NCBI RefSeq assembly: GCF_000308535.1 | Contig: NZ_BAFW01000065.1 | Location: 1-64,000 of the forward strand | Source of the DNA: Nocardia cerradoensis NBRC 101014 | Lineage (GTDB): Bacteria > Actinomycetota > Actinomycetes > Mycobacteriales > Mycobacteriaceae | Reading direction: 5' to 3' | Length of the DNA stretch: 64,000 nucleotides | Shown: in pieces, positions 44,266 through 53,368 of the stretch | Numbering within the stretch: position 1 is the first letter of the stretch | How the letters are laid out: each line of letters opens with the position of its first letter | Translations under genes and position numbers: made by a program | Notes under the pieces: model-generated | What the model saw: the letters and a program-made list of their open reading frames with translations, nothing else | Database searches by the model: none | Told to the model about the DNA's origin: nothing

Positions 44266-44452
44266 AAGTCCGTCCTTGCGACTGAATCCGATGCCGATCG
44301 GGATCGGCCGTCACCTCTGCGGCATTCGGCGCCCCCCGGATACTTCGACGCGGGGGATGTGGGATCGGTTCCAGCGCAGGGTGGTTCGGACGACGTGTCT
44401 GCCGATGTGCGAGCGAGCCGGACCGGGGGAGGCCGGACGTACCCTGAACTTT

Positions 44453-44510
44453 TCGTGCAAACCGCCGCAGGAAATGCGGAAAACCGCCGAATTCGGTGAG
44501 GTTTGCACGA
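44453..44510. repeat. Long-armed inverted repeat in the CPBP/NmrA gap
   Basis: TCGTGCAAACC (44453-44463) and GGTTTGCACGA (44500-44510) are perfect 11-bp inverted arms with a 36-base interior that itself holds a small hairpin (CCGCA-ggaaa-TGCGG). It sits in the 357-base gap (44266-44622) between divergent genes, where no other element is seen. It may be a pair of regulator sites or a structured RNA. Confidence 0.75.
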
Positions 44511-44622
44511 TTGATTCACTATCACCCGACTCGCCGCCGCCTACCGTTGCGGGCGGTGATCGGGATGTGACATCGGCCGTCGGGTACTTGCCCGGACCGC
44601 GGGTGCGGGGTTGGGTGGAGAC

Positions 44623-45390
44623 ATGAGCACAGTGCTGGTGACCGGTGGGACAGGCGCGCTCGGGCGGCACATCGTGGATCGGCTGCGGGAACGCGGGCAC
44701 GACGCGCGGGTGCTCTCGCGGCGCCCGGGTGCGGGAACGCACGTGGGGGATCTGGCGACCGGGGCCGGGGTGCGCGAGGCTGCCGAGGGTGCGGAGTCGA
44801 TCGTGCACGCGGCCTCGGACTTCCGGCGCTTCGGCAAACCGGATATCGAGCAGACGCGGAATCTGCTCGCGGCCGCCGGAGGAGCGCGGCATCTGATCTA
44901 CGTGTCGATCGTCGGCATCGACCGCATCCCCTTCGGGTATTACCGCAACAAACTCACCTGTGAACAACTGATCGCCGACAGCGGTGTGCCGCATACGATT
45001 CAGCGCGCCACCCAATTCCACGACCTGATCGCCGCGGTCCTGTCCGGGGTACAGAAGCTCCCGATCGCCCCACTGCCTTCAGATTTTCGCTTCCAGCCGG
45101 TCGCCACCGACGATGTGGCCACCCGCCTGGCCGACCTGGTCGAAGGGGAACCACGCACTCGCGCAGACGATTTCGGCGGCCCGCAGGTGCTCACCCTGGC
45201 AGAACTGGCGAAGACCTGGCAGCAACACCACGGTCGCCCGCGCCGGACGGTGCGGCTGCCGCTACCCGGCACGATCGCCCATGCCTTCCGCGCCGGTTAC
45301 AACACCTGCCCCGACCACGCCGACGGGACGCGTACGTGGGCGGAGTACGTGGCCGCGGACCCGGGGCCGAGCTACCGGCTGCGTGGCTGA
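44623..45390 (+). CDS. NmrA-like SDR (atypical NAD(P)-binding protein)
   Basis: A 255-residue Rossmann protein: TVLVTGGTGALGRHIVDRLRE at residues 3-22 with the TGxxGxxG motif, then VLSRRPGAG, where Arg/Arg would favour NADP. There is no catalytic YxxxK typical of classical SDRs, so it belongs to the atypical/NmrA-like type that senses NADP or reduces unusual substrates. HLIYVSIVGID and GYYRNKLTCEQLI are usual for this group. The start ATG 44623 follows GTGGAG. The gene overlaps the end of the APH-like gene by 19 bp (convergent). Confidence 0.85.
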   Translation: MSTVLVTGGTGALGRHIVDRLRERGHDARVLSRRPGAGTHVGDLATGAGVREAAEGAESIVHAASDFRRFGKPDIEQTRNLLAAAGGARHLIYVSIVGIDRIPFGYYRNKLTCEQLIADSGVPHTIQRATQFHDLIAAVLSGVQKLPIAPLPSDFRFQPVATDDVATRLADLVEGEPRTRADDFGGPQVLTLAELAKTWQQHHGRPRRTVRLPLPGTIAHAFRAGYNTCPDHADGTRTWAEYVAADPGPSYRLRG

Positions 45391-46154
45391 TCCGCGGGTG
45401 ACAGGCGCTCGAGCAGGCCGGCCAGGCCGCTGCGAACATGAGTGGCCGAGCCGGTCTCGAGGCCGTGGGTCACCTCGTGCCACGGCCCGAGCCGATGCCA
45501 CACCGACGCCCGTCTGCGGAGTTCGCCGGTCACTCCGTACGCGGCGGTCGCGGCGTTCGAGAACTCGGGTGGTGTGCCGTACAGCGCCCACGCCAGGTCG
45601 ATGGCCGGATCACCCAGGTGAGCGTCGCCGAAATCGATCACGCCGGTGATGCGACCGGCGTCGATCAGGATGTGCTCCGGCCCGATATCGCCGTGGACGA
45701 CGGTATCGGCGGGACAGTCGCGGGCCGCGTCGAGCAGGCCCAGCGCCGCGGGACGATGAGCGCTCGGTAGCAGCGGAACGACGTCGGCGCGAAACTGTTC
45801 GAAGGTCTCGTTCCGGTCGTGCCGGGTCTGCTGTGCCGGTGCTAATCCGTGCTCGATCGCCGCCGTCGCGGGACAGTCGTGCAGAGCCCGCAGAAACCGC
45901 CCCACCAGCAAACCCTGTTCGGCACAGGGTCTTTCGAGAGCGCTCCCCGGAATCAACGCATGGCGCACGACGAGCGGGTCCTCCCCGGCCACCCGAGGGA
46001 CCGGTACGGGCAGCGGCAGTCGTGCCGCCAGCCACGGCAGCAGCCGCGTTTCGCGCAGCAGTTGCGCGGCGACCTCCGGGCGACGCGGCCGCCGCTCGAC
46101 CCAGCGGTCGTCGACCAAGGTCGCCACGGTATCCCAGCCTCCGGAAAACTCCAT
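45372..46154 (-). CDS. Aminoglycoside/macrolide phosphotransferase-like kinase
   Basis: A 260-residue APH-fold protein. The catalytic loop is VVHGDIGPEHILID near residue 150, where the usual HGDxxxxN has His in place of the final Asn, as in several macrolide-2'-phosphotransferase-like proteins. The metal-binding DFGD follows (VIDFGDAHLGDPAIDLAW). The N-terminal lobe carries the ATP-binding strands without a clear Lys motif. It may phosphorylate an antibiotic or a small cell metabolite; resistance should not be assumed. The start ATG 46154 has no strong ribosome site. Its end overlaps the NmrA-like gene. Confidence 0.8.
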   Translation of the reverse strand: MEFSGGWDTVATLVDDRWVERRPRRPEVAAQLLRETRLLPWLAARLPLPVPVPRVAGEDPLVVRHALIPGSALERPCAEQGLLVGRFLRALHDCPATAAIEHGLAPAQQTRHDRNETFEQFRADVVPLLPSAHRPAALGLLDAARDCPADTVVHGDIGPEHILIDAGRITGVIDFGDAHLGDPAIDLAWALYGTPPEFSNAATAAYGVTGELRRRASVWHRLGPWHEVTHGLETGSATHVRSGLAGLLERLSPADQPRSR

Positions 46155-46181
46155 GGCGCGACCGTAACTGACGGCCGCGGT

Positions 46182-46643
46182 TCAGCAGGGACTCTGCCCG
46201 CCGACCTCGCCGGTGGTGAGCTCGATCGTGGTGCCGCTGGGTACCGAGGTCTGCGCGTCGGGGGTCTGGGTGGTGATGACGCACTGGCCGCCGCCCGGCC
46301 CGCGGCCGGTGCCGCCGGTGATGTGCGCATGGAGGCCCGCCGCGGTGAGGAGTTGGTCGGCGAGGGCCGGGCGGTCGCCGCGGACATCGGGAACGGTGAG
46401 CGTGCCGGGCGAAGGCGATGTGGGCACGCTGGAGGGCTGGGCGGGGTGCGCGCCGGTGGCCTCGGTGGACGTGGCTGCGAGGGCGGATGCCGTGGTCGCC
46501 ACGGTGGTCGGCCTTGCGGGCGTGGCGGTTTCGGAATCGCAGCCGGACAGGGCGGCGGTCAGCGCGAGTGCGGCGATCGAAATCCGCAGGGGGAGAACGG
46601 CACGGCGGTCGTCCGAACGGCGTGGAGAGTTTGTGGTCGGCAC
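46182..46643 (-). CDS. Lipoprotein with a single PASTA domain
   Basis: A 153-residue precursor. After a basic N-region and a hydrophobic stretch comes the lipobox ALSGC near residue 35, then a Thr/Pro/Ala-rich linker of about 40 residues and one PASTA domain (TVPDVRGDRPALADQLLTAA to TTIELTTG) with an internal Cys and a C-terminal Cys that could form a disulfide. PASTA domains bind peptidoglycan or muropeptides in Ser/Thr kinases and penicillin-binding proteins; here it stands alone on a lipid anchor. It lies 27 bp upstream of the APH-like gene on the same strand, so a shared transcript is likely. Confidence 0.85.
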   Translation of the reverse strand: MPTTNSPRRSDDRRAVLPLRISIAALALTAALSGCDSETATPARPTTVATTASALAATSTEATGAHPAQPSSVPTSPSPGTLTVPDVRGDRPALADQLLTAAGLHAHITGGTGRGPGGGQCVITTQTPDAQTSVPSGTTIELTTGEVGGQSPC

Positions 46644-47080
46644 ATCCCGACCGTAGTTGCTGCGGCGTCGATGCGCGCGGACCGGTTGTTACGGAAAGCC
46701 CCCGTGATGTGGCCGCTATCAGGCCACTGAGCATCGGCGATCCTACCCGTACGCAAATCAAGGACCGGCGCGCTCGGCGCGCGACATACCCTCATTGTTG
46801 TCGCGGTAACGGGCGCCCGCCGGGGCATGGGGCGGTGATGGCAACATCGGCCTATGAGGTGGTGTGGACCGACCAGGCCGAGCCGGCTGCTGGCGCGCTG
46901 GACGACGGCACATCCGTGCACGGGGCGCGGCATGCCGGTCTATCAGGTGCCGGTGGTTCGACTGGTCTTTCCTGTGGTGGGGTAAGTGTCAGTGCCAAGG
47001 TCGGTGAGTGCTGGGTGTTTTTGCCGCGCATCATCGAACGTCCGCTGGGGTCGGCGCATCCGTGCACGGCAAGCCGTCGA
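46644..47080. other. Gap with gene remnant and decayed duplication
   Basis: A 437-base stretch. From ATG 46838 about 25 codons (MATSAYEVVWTDQAEPAAGA) look like the start of a soluble protein, then meaning is lost within the duplicated block at 46908-47030. The first 190 bases show no feature. No complete gene is present. Confidence 0.5.
46908..47030 (-). pseudogene. Decayed partial copy of the IclR gene 3' end
   Basis: Reading the minus strand up to a TGA at 46943-46945 gives about 30 codons that align with the real IclR C-terminus 138 bp away: DxR then ALTDLG, Thr spacing, K, and RTTGT-stop against RTATGT-stop. DNA words TCAGGTGCCGGT, AGGTCGGTGAG and ATCCGTGCACGG are also shared, including sequence beyond the stop. 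It is a partial tandem duplication that has since drifted. Confidence 0.65.
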
Positions 47081-47965
47081 TCAGGTGCCGGTAGCGGTCC
47101 GGGTGATCTTTTCCGCGGTGGCGGTGATGGCGGCGCCGAGGTCGGTGAGGCGCTGGGCGGAGAGGCGGGTGTCGGGGCAGGCTACTACGGCGGCGATGAC
47201 GCGGTCGCCGGCGAAGATGGGGGCGGCGACGGTGACGACGGCGTTCTCGGCGCCGAGTTCGTCGGGGAGGTAGTCGATGGTGATCAGGTCGGTGATCATG
47301 CTGCCGAGGCGGTTGCGGAGTGGGTCGGTGACCGGTGAGTTGCGCAGGGCGGCAAGGGCTTCGAGTATGGGTGCGGATTCGTCGGCGAGGCGTTCGACGG
47401 AGTAGCCGCGGTCGCGGACGGCGTCGAGTACCGCGAGCAGGCGTTCGCGATGGGCCGGGTCGGCGTGGCCGATCCAGGTGGTGCGTTCGGAAGCCGGCGC
47501 CCAGGCGATGAATTCGCGCGCGACCGGTGGTGCGAGGGGCAGGCGGCGGCCCTGCCGGATCCACGGCACCGACGGGGTCCCGGCGACCTCGGTGATGATG
47601 ATCGACCCGTCGTCGCGCTCGGCCAGGAAGACCGGAAAGCCTTGTTCGGCAACGAATTCCCGCAGGAGGTCGGCGGCCAGGCGGCGCAGCGGGAACGCCG
47701 CCTCGGCACGGCGTGCGACAGCGAGCAGCCCCATTCCCAGACCGTAGTTGCCGTCGAGATCGCGCACGGTCCAGCCGTCGGCCGTGAGCTGGGTCAGCAC
47801 CGCATGTGCCGTCGCCCGCGAGAGTCCGGTCTCGCGCACGATCCGCGCCAGCGACAAGTGCTCGGCGGGCCGGCGCGACAGCAGTTCGATCACCCGCACC
47901 ACCCGATGCGTGGGGGGTGATCCCGCGGAGGCGGCGGGAGTAGCGATGTCGGTGCCCTCGGACAT
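47081..47965 (-). CDS. IclR-family transcriptional regulator
   Basis: A 294-residue regulator. The start ATG 47965 has AGGAAAGGG upstream. The winged helix lies at residues about 20-85 (RVVRVIELLSRRPAEHLSLARIVRETGLSRATAHAVLTQL, here in pieces) and GNYGLGMGLLAVARR joins to the effector domain (DDGSIIITEVAGTP to VVTVAAPIFAGDRVIAAVV). IclR proteins bind small carboxylates or aromatics and control catabolic or sulfur genes. It is divergent from cysD (530-bp gap), so it is a candidate regulator of the sulfate-activation operon, with the palindromes at 48385-48427 as possible sites; this is inference. Confidence 0.9.
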   Translation of the reverse strand: MSEGTDIATPAASAGSPPTHRVVRVIELLSRRPAEHLSLARIVRETGLSRATAHAVLTQLTADGWTVRDLDGNYGLGMGLLAVARRAEAAFPLRRLAADLLREFVAEQGFPVFLAERDDGSIIITEVAGTPSVPWIRQGRRLPLAPPVAREFIAWAPASERTTWIGHADPAHRERLLAVLDAVRDRGYSVERLADESAPILEALAALRNSPVTDPLRNRLGSMITDLITIDYLPDELGAENAVVTVAAPIFAGDRVIAAVVACPDTRLSAQRLTDLGAAITATAEKITRTATGT

Positions 47966-48354
47966 GGCGCCCTTTCCTGGTCGAGAGGTGTATCCACGCG
48001 GCCGTGATCGCCGCCCCCACGGTGCTGGGGCACACCGGTCCGCACCGCCGCCCACCGTACCGGCCGCCGCGGGCATGGCCTTTCGAGTGCGGTGGCACGG
48101 ACTGATGGCGAAGGTTGTCGGTTCGGTCTACGTCGCCGCGCGGTGAGGCGGGCTGGGTGGCCGGTCCTGCGCGCTGAACGTCGGCGAAGCCCAGTGTGGT
48201 GCGCGGTCGAGGCGGGGGGCTTCGAGGCGTTGGCCGGCTCAGCCGCGGCGGCGTGTGCGGTGCCGGGTTCGCAGCCCCGCTCACGGAACAGCTCGATTGG
48301 TCCCCTTCGCGACGGTGTGACGGCTGTGAAACCCGCGCCGGGGTCCACGGCCCC
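47966..48354. other. IclR/cysD divergent region, no gene seen
   Basis: This 390-base part of the 530-base gap has no convincing gene on either strand; frames here are Arg/Ala-rich. The cysD promoter elements begin at 48355. Confidence 0.5.
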
Positions 48355-48427
48355 TTGACCGACGCGCAGCTGTCCGCTTATCGTCGGTGTCACAATATCG
48401 AACAATAGCGTCGAATATTCGACACCG
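48355..48427 (+). promoter_or_regulatory. Candidate cysD promoter and operator palindromes
   Basis: TTGACC (48355-48360) and TATCGT (48379-48384) are 18 bases apart. Directly after are CGGTGTC (48385-48391) and GACACCG (48421-48427), perfect 7-bp arms, and inside the right arm a perfect 14-bp palindrome GTCGAATATTCGAC (48410-48423). The positions would let a bound regulator block transcription of cysD-cysNC. The AT-rich core is unusual for this DNA. Confidence 0.55.
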
Positions 48428-48495
48428 CAACCCTCGAGTGGTCGAGATTTCGGATTCGGGGAAGCGGTGCGAGCGATGCGGACAAGGCGAATGTG

Positions 48496-49401
48496 ATGCG
48501 GACGGGATACGAGCTGTCGCATCTGTCGGCCCTCGAGGCCGAATCGGTGCACATCTTCCGGGAGGTGGCGGCCACCTTCGAACGACCGGTGCTGCTGTTC
48601 TCCGGCGGTAAGGACTCGGCGGTGATGCTGGAGTTGGCGCGTAAGGCGTTCTGGCCGGCGGCGCTGCCGTTCGCGCTGCTGCACGTCGACACCGGGCACA
48701 ACTTCGACGAGGTGATCGACTTCCGCGATCGCACGGCGGCCAGGCTCGGGGCGCGGCTGCTGGTGGCGCGGGTGCAGGACGATATCGACGCCGGGCGGGT
48801 GACCGAACGACCGGGGGAGAGCCGGAATCGGCTGCAGACCACCACATTGCTGCGCGCGATCGCCGAACATCGGTTCGACGCGGTGTTCGGCGGGGCGCGC
48901 CGCGACGAGGAGAAGGCGCGCGCCAAGGAGCGGGTGTTCAGTTTCCGCGACGAGTTCGGCGCCTGGGAGCCGCGGGCGCAGCGCCCGGAGGTATGGAACC
49001 TCTACAACGGCAAACACCGTGCGGGCCAGCATATCCGGGTGTTTCCGCTGTCGAACTGGACCGAACTCGACATCTGGGAGTACATCGACCGCGAGGCGGT
49101 GGAACTGCCGCCGCTGTACTACGCGCACCGCCGCCCGGTCTTCCGGCGTGACGGAATGTTGCTGGCCGCCAATCCTTTCCTGACTCCGGGCGCGGACGAG
49201 CCGGTGTTCGAGACGACGGTCCGGTTCCGCACCGTCGGCGACGCCACCTGCACCGGATGTATCGAGAGCGAGGCCGCCGATCCGGCGGCCGTGATCGCCG
49301 AAACCGCGATCACCCGGCTCACCGAACGCGGCGCCACCCGCGCCGACGACCGCATCTCCGAATCCGGGATGGAAGACCGCAAGCGGGAGGGCTACTTCTG
49401 A
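48496..49401 (+). CDS. cysD: Sulfate adenylyltransferase subunit 2
   Basis: A 301-residue ATP sulfurylase catalytic subunit, forming APS from sulfate and ATP with the GTPase CysN. The PP-loop is [16 protein letters not shown] near residue 34; other family blocks are [37 protein letters not shown] (in parts) and the C-terminal [13 protein letters not shown] 48496 is chosen with AAGG upstream; GTG 48493 is adjacent. It overlaps cysNC by one base (TGATG), so they are translated together. The DNA upstream has symmetric sites for a regulator. Confidence 0.97.
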   Translation: MRTGYELSHLSALEAESVHIFREVAATFERPVLLFSGGKDSAVMLELARKAFWPAALPFALLHVDTGHNFDEVIDFRDRTAARLGARLLVARVQDDIDAGRVTERPGESRNRLQTTTLLRAIAEHRFDAVFGGARRDEEKARAKERVFSFRDEFGAWEPRAQRPEVWNLYNGKHRAGQHIRVFPLSNWTELDIWEYIDREAVELPPLYYAHRRPVFRRDGMLLAANPFLTPGADEPVFETTVRFRTVGDATCTGCIESEAADPAAVIAETAITRLTERGATRADDRISESGMEDRKREGYF

Positions 49402-51293
49402 TGAGCCGCAATCTGTTACGTCTCGCGACGGCCGGCAGCGTCGACGACGGCAAGTCCACCCTCATCGGCCGCCTGCTCTACGACTCCAAGAATCTGTTCT
49501 CCGATCAGCTGGCCGCCATCGAACGGGCCAGCGCCCAACGCGGCGACGCCGCAACGGATCTGGCGCTGGTGACCGACGGCCTGCGCGCCGAGCGGGAACA
49601 GGGCATCACCATCGACGTGGCCTACCGCTACTTCACCACGCCGCGCCGCAAGTTCATCATCGCCGACACCCCGGGCCACGTGCAGTACACGCGCAATATG
49701 GTGACCGGCGCCTCCACCGCCGATCTGGCGTTGATCCTGGTCGACGCGCGCAAGGGCGTGGTCGAGCAGACCCGCAGGCACGCGTTTCTGGCCTCGCTGC
49801 TCGGGGTGCCGCACCTGGTGGTGTGCGTGAACAAGATGGATCTGGTGGACTGGTCGGCCGCGCGGTTCGAGGAGATCCGCGAGGAATTCGCCGATTTCGC
49901 GGCGAAGCTGACCGTAGGCGACCTGAGTTTCGTGCCGGTCTCGGCGCTGCACGGCGACAACGTCGTCACCGATTCCGCGCATACGCCGTGGTTTGCCGGC
50001 CCGCCGCTGCTGAGCCACCTCGAACAGGTGCATATCGCCTCGGACCGCAATCTCATCGACGCGCGGCTGCCGGTGCAGTACGTGATCCGCCCGCACGCCG
50101 CCGACGCCGGCACCAGTGGGGCCGGCCATCGCACCTATGCCGGAACCATCGCGGGCGGCATCTTCAAACCCGGTGACGAGGTGGTCGTGCTGCCGTCCGG
50201 GCGCTCGTCGCGGGTTGCGCGGATCTGGGGTCCGGGCGGGGTGAAGGTGGACGAGGGGTTCACCGGGATGGCGGTCTCGGTGGAACTCGACGACGAGGTC
50301 GACGTCGGGCGCGGAGATATGCTGGCCCGTCCCGGAAACCGGCCGCATATCGCCGACGAGGTCGACGCCATGGTGTGCTGGTTCTCCGAGACCACCGAAC
50401 TGCGGCCCGGCGCGCGCTACGCGATCCGCACCGCCGCCCAGACCACTCGCGTCCAGGTCCACGAACTCGACTACCGGCTCGACGTCAACACCCTGCACCG
50501 CGTCACCGACGCGCAAGCTCTGGCGCTCAACGACATCGGCCGTCTCACCCTGCGCAGCCAGCGCCCGCTGATGGTCGACAGCTACCGCGACAATCGCCGC
50601 ACCGGCAGTTTCATCCTCGTCGACGAGGACACCGACCAGACCGTGGCCGCCGGGATGATCCTGGCCCGCGACACGGGGCCGGAGTCCGTGCCCGCCGCCT
50701 CGGCCGCACCCGCGGTGGTGCGTGCGGACGTCGTCTGGCACAGCTCGTCGGTGGGGCGCGGCGAGCGCCCGAACGCCGGTGCGACGGTGTGGCTGACCGG
50801 TCTGTCCGGCTCCGGAAAGTCCACGATCGCCGTGGAATTGGAGCGCCAGCTGGTGGCCGCCGGCCGCCCGGCCTACCGGCTCGACGGCGACAATCTGCGG
50901 CACGGGCTCAACGCCGACCTCGGTTTCACCGACGAGGACCGGCGCGAGAACATCCGCCGGGTGGCCCAGGTCGCCTCGCTGTTCGCCGACGCCGGCCTGA
51001 TCGCCATCGTCTCGGTGATCAGCCCGTTCGCCGACCAGCGCGAACAGGCGCGCGGGGTGCACGCCGCGAGCGGCCTGGACTTCCACGAGATCTTCGTCGA
51101 CACACCGCTGGAGGTGTGTGAGCGCCGGGATCCGAAGGGCTTGTACGCCAAGGCCCGCGCGGGCCGGCTGCCGGAGTTCACCGGTATCGACTCACCCTAC
51201 GAACGCCCCGAACACGCCGAGCTCGTGATCACTCCCGACCACGGCTCACCCGCCGAAATCGCCGCGCTGATCCGCCGCGAACTGAGACTGTGA
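49401..51293 (+). CDS. cysNC: CysN-CysC fusion: sulfate adenylyltransferase subunit 1 / APS kinase
   Basis: A 630-residue fusion. Residues 1 to about 430 are the GTPase CysN, with [15 protein letters not shown] near residue 12, [12 protein letters not shown] near 90 and NKMDLVDW near 145. From about residue 455 the APS kinase CysC follows, with Walker [16 protein letters not shown] near 467, [15 protein letters not shown] and [14 protein letters not shown]. Together with CysD it converts sulfate to APS and then PAPS. The PAPS can feed cysteine synthesis or sulfotransferases; a sulfotransferase gene lies 2 kb downstream on the same strand. Fusion of CysN and CysC is known in mycobacteria. Confidence 0.97.
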   Translation: MSRNLLRLATAGSVDDGKSTLIGRLLYDSKNLFSDQLAAIERASAQRGDAATDLALVTDGLRAEREQGITIDVAYRYFTTPRRKFIIADTPGHVQYTRNMVTGASTADLALILVDARKGVVEQTRRHAFLASLLGVPHLVVCVNKMDLVDWSAARFEEIREEFADFAAKLTVGDLSFVPVSALHGDNVVTDSAHTPWFAGPPLLSHLEQVHIASDRNLIDARLPVQYVIRPHAADAGTSGAGHRTYAGTIAGGIFKPGDEVVVLPSGRSSRVARIWGPGGVKVDEGFTGMAVSVELDDEVDVGRGDMLARPGNRPHIADEVDAMVCWFSETTELRPGARYAIRTAAQTTRVQVHELDYRLDVNTLHRVTDAQALALNDIGRLTLRSQRPLMVDSYRDNRRTGSFILVDEDTDQTVAAGMILARDTGPESVPAASAAPAVVRADVVWHSSSVGRGERPNAGATVWLTGLSGSGKSTIAVELERQLVAAGRPAYRLDGDNLRHGLNADLGFTDEDRRENIRRVAQVASLFADAGLIAIVSVISPFADQREQARGVHAASGLDFHEIFVDTPLEVCERRDPKGLYAKARAGRLPEFTGIDSPYERPEHAELVITPDHGSPAEIAALIRRELRL

Positions 51294-51328
51294 ACCGCAG
51301 TACCGCCCGCACAACACGCTAGGACGAC

Positions 51329-52567
51329 ATGAGTACATCGACAGGATCGTCACCGGGAACCGATACCGCCGCCGGAAACGGACTTCCGGGCGGCGCTGCA
51401 CTGACCGAACCGTTCACCGCGGCGATCGCCGAGGCCGAGAAGCTGATCGCGGCAGCGGATTTCATCCACGACGAGAAGGATCTCGCCGAGGGCTACGACT
51501 ACCTCGCCGGGAGTATCGCCGCCTGCCTGCAGCTGTCGGGCACGCACGGCACCAGCCACCCGTACTTCGTGAGCTCCACCGGTCCGCACGCGAAAATGGG
51601 CCTGGACAACCCGGATACGCTCTACTACCACGCCAATGTCGAGCCGGGTGCGGAGTATCTGCTCACCGGTGTCCGCGGCAGTACCGTCGATCTCAGCTTT
51701 CAGGTGCTGCGCGGCGACTACACCGCCACCGACGTGCCCAACGGCGACGACGCCTTCGACGACCGCCGCCTGCGGATCGCCGAGGACGGCAGCTATCAGC
51801 TCCGCTTCGGGCCGCCGAAAGCCGATGCCGGGCCGAACTATTTCGTTCTCGGCGAGGGCGCCTCGATGCTGGCGGTGCGCGAGGTCTACGGAGACTGGAA
51901 CGCGGAGACGAAGGGCAGTATCCGCATCGAGCGCGTCGACACCATCGGCACCGCGGCGCCCGAGCCCGGTGTCGAACAGTTGCGCAAGCGGTATCGGGCC
52001 GCGGCGCGGGCGCTGGTGCAGCGCATCCACACCTGGTTCAACTTCCCGAAATGGTTCTATCTCGACCTGCCGGTGAACACCCTCACCGAACCGCGGCTGA
52101 CTCCGGGCGGGCTCAGCACACAGTACTCCTCGGTCGGCCACTTCGATCTCGACGACGACCAGGCGCTGGTGATCACGGTGCCGAAATCCGATGCGCCGTA
52201 TCAGGGATTCCAGCTCGGCAGCCGCTGGTACATCTCCCTCGACTACGTCAATCATCAGACCAGCCTCAACAGCGCGCAGGCTCAGGTCGATCCGGACGGG
52301 ATGATCCGCATGGTGGTCTCGGCGCGCAACCCGGGCATCGCCAACTGGATCGAGACCACCGGACGCCGCCGCGGCATTCTGCAGTTCCGGTGGCAGCGCG
52401 TCGCCCGCGAGATGACCCCGGCGGACGGGCCGCAGTTCGCCTTGGTGCCGTTCGACGAGGTGGCGGCGCAGCTGCCGCATTACGACCTCAACCGCATCGA
52501 CGAGCAGGGCTGGCGGGCCCGCATCGCCGACCGCCAGCGCGGTTTCGCCGATCGGATGCTCGGATGA
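51329..52567 (+). CDS. DUF1214-type protein
   Basis: A 412-residue soluble protein. The C-terminal third has the DUF1214 pattern: GFQLGSRWYISLDYVNHQ, NSAQAQVDPDGMIRMVVSA and GRRRGILQFRWQR. The N-terminal part (residues about 25-200) starts with a helical region and then beta-rich sequence with DNPDTLYYHANVEPGAEY, seen in the paired DUF1254/DUF1214 proteins. No enzyme activity is known for the domain. The stop overlaps the SDR start (ATGA), and the set follows cysNC by 35 bp, so it probably belongs to the same operon as cysD, SDR and sulfotransferase: a pathway that makes a sulfated molecule is plausible. Confidence 0.8.
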   Translation: MSTSTGSSPGTDTAAGNGLPGGAALTEPFTAAIAEAEKLIAAADFIHDEKDLAEGYDYLAGSIAACLQLSGTHGTSHPYFVSSTGPHAKMGLDNPDTLYYHANVEPGAEYLLTGVRGSTVDLSFQVLRGDYTATDVPNGDDAFDDRRLRIAEDGSYQLRFGPPKADAGPNYFVLGEGASMLAVREVYGDWNAETKGSIRIERVDTIGTAAPEPGVEQLRKRYRAAARALVQRIHTWFNFPKWFYLDLPVNTLTEPRLTPGGLSTQYSSVGHFDLDDDQALVITVPKSDAPYQGFQLGSRWYISLDYVNHQTSLNSAQAQVDPDGMIRMVVSARNPGIANWIETTGRRRGILQFRWQRVAREMTPADGPQFALVPFDEVAAQLPHYDLNRIDEQGWRARIADRQRGFADRMLG

Positions 52568-53355
52568 GCGCCGGAGCGGGCCTGCTGGCCGACAAGGTGG
52601 TCGTGATCAGCGGCGTGGGCCCCGGACTGGGCCGCGCCCTGTGCGTTCAGGCGGCCGCGGCCGGTGCGAAGGTGGTGCTGGCCGCGCGCACCGAATCGCG
52701 GCTGCGGGACGTGGCCGGCGAGATCGACGGCGCGGGCGGGACCAGTCTGATCGTGCCGACCGACATCACCGACGACGCCGCGGTGGCGAATCTGGTCGAT
52801 CGTACGGTCGAGACCTTCGGCCGGGTCGACGCGCTGGTCAACAACGCGTTCGCGATGCCGTCGATGAAATCGCTGGCGCGCACGGACTTTCGGCAGATCA
52901 GTGACAGTCTCGAACTGACGGTGCTGGGCACCCTGCGGGCGACGCAGGCCTTCACCGACGAACTGGCCAAGACTCGCGGCGCGGTGGTGATGATCAATTC
53001 GTCGGTGCTGCGGCACTCCGAACCGCGCTACGGCAGTTACAAGGTCGCCAAATCGGCCCTGCTGGCGATGTCGCAGACGCTGGCAACCGAACTGGGCGCC
53101 AAGGGGATTCGGGTCAACAGTGTGGCGCCCGGCTACATCTGGGCCGATCAGCTGAAGTGGTATTTCGGTGAGGTCGCCAAGAAATACGGCATCACCGTCG
53201 ACCAGGTGTACGAGCAGACCGCCTCCCGGTCGGATCTGAAGCGACTGCCGGAACCGGACGAGATCGCCAAAGCCGTGGTGTTTCTCGCCTCCGACTGGGC
53301 CAGTGCCATCACCGGCCAGACCCTGGACGTCAACTGCGGCGAATACCACGTGTGA
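52564..53355 (+). CDS. Short-chain dehydrogenase/reductase
   Basis: A 263-residue classical SDR. The cofactor motif is VVISGVGPGLGRALC near residue 14 (TGxxxGxG variant), LVNNAFAMPS near 90, catalytic Ser in MINSSVLRHSEP and YGSYKVAKSAL as YxxxK near 160. The start ATG 52564 overlaps the preceding stop by ATGA. The substrate is unknown; carbonyl reduction on a steroid, terpene or sugar-like compound later sulfated would fit the neighbouring sulfotransferase. The C-terminal loop (DQLKWYFGEVAKKYGI) matches actinobacterial mycofactocin-like SDRs only loosely. Confidence 0.9.
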   Translation: MSAGAGLLADKVVVISGVGPGLGRALCVQAAAAGAKVVLAARTESRLRDVAGEIDGAGGTSLIVPTDITDDAAVANLVDRTVETFGRVDALVNNAFAMPSMKSLARTDFRQISDSLELTVLGTLRATQAFTDELAKTRGAVVMINSSVLRHSEPRYGSYKVAKSALLAMSQTLATELGAKGIRVNSVAPGYIWADQLKWYFGEVAKKYGITVDQVYEQTASRSDLKRLPEPDEIAKAVVFLASDWASAITGQTLDVNCGEYHV

Positions 53356-53368
53356 GGAACAGAATTTC

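Noticed and set aside
45372..46154. Calling the APH-like kinase an antibiotic resistance gene
   Set aside because: The catalytic loop is a variant shared by many housekeeping kinases and no resistance context is seen.
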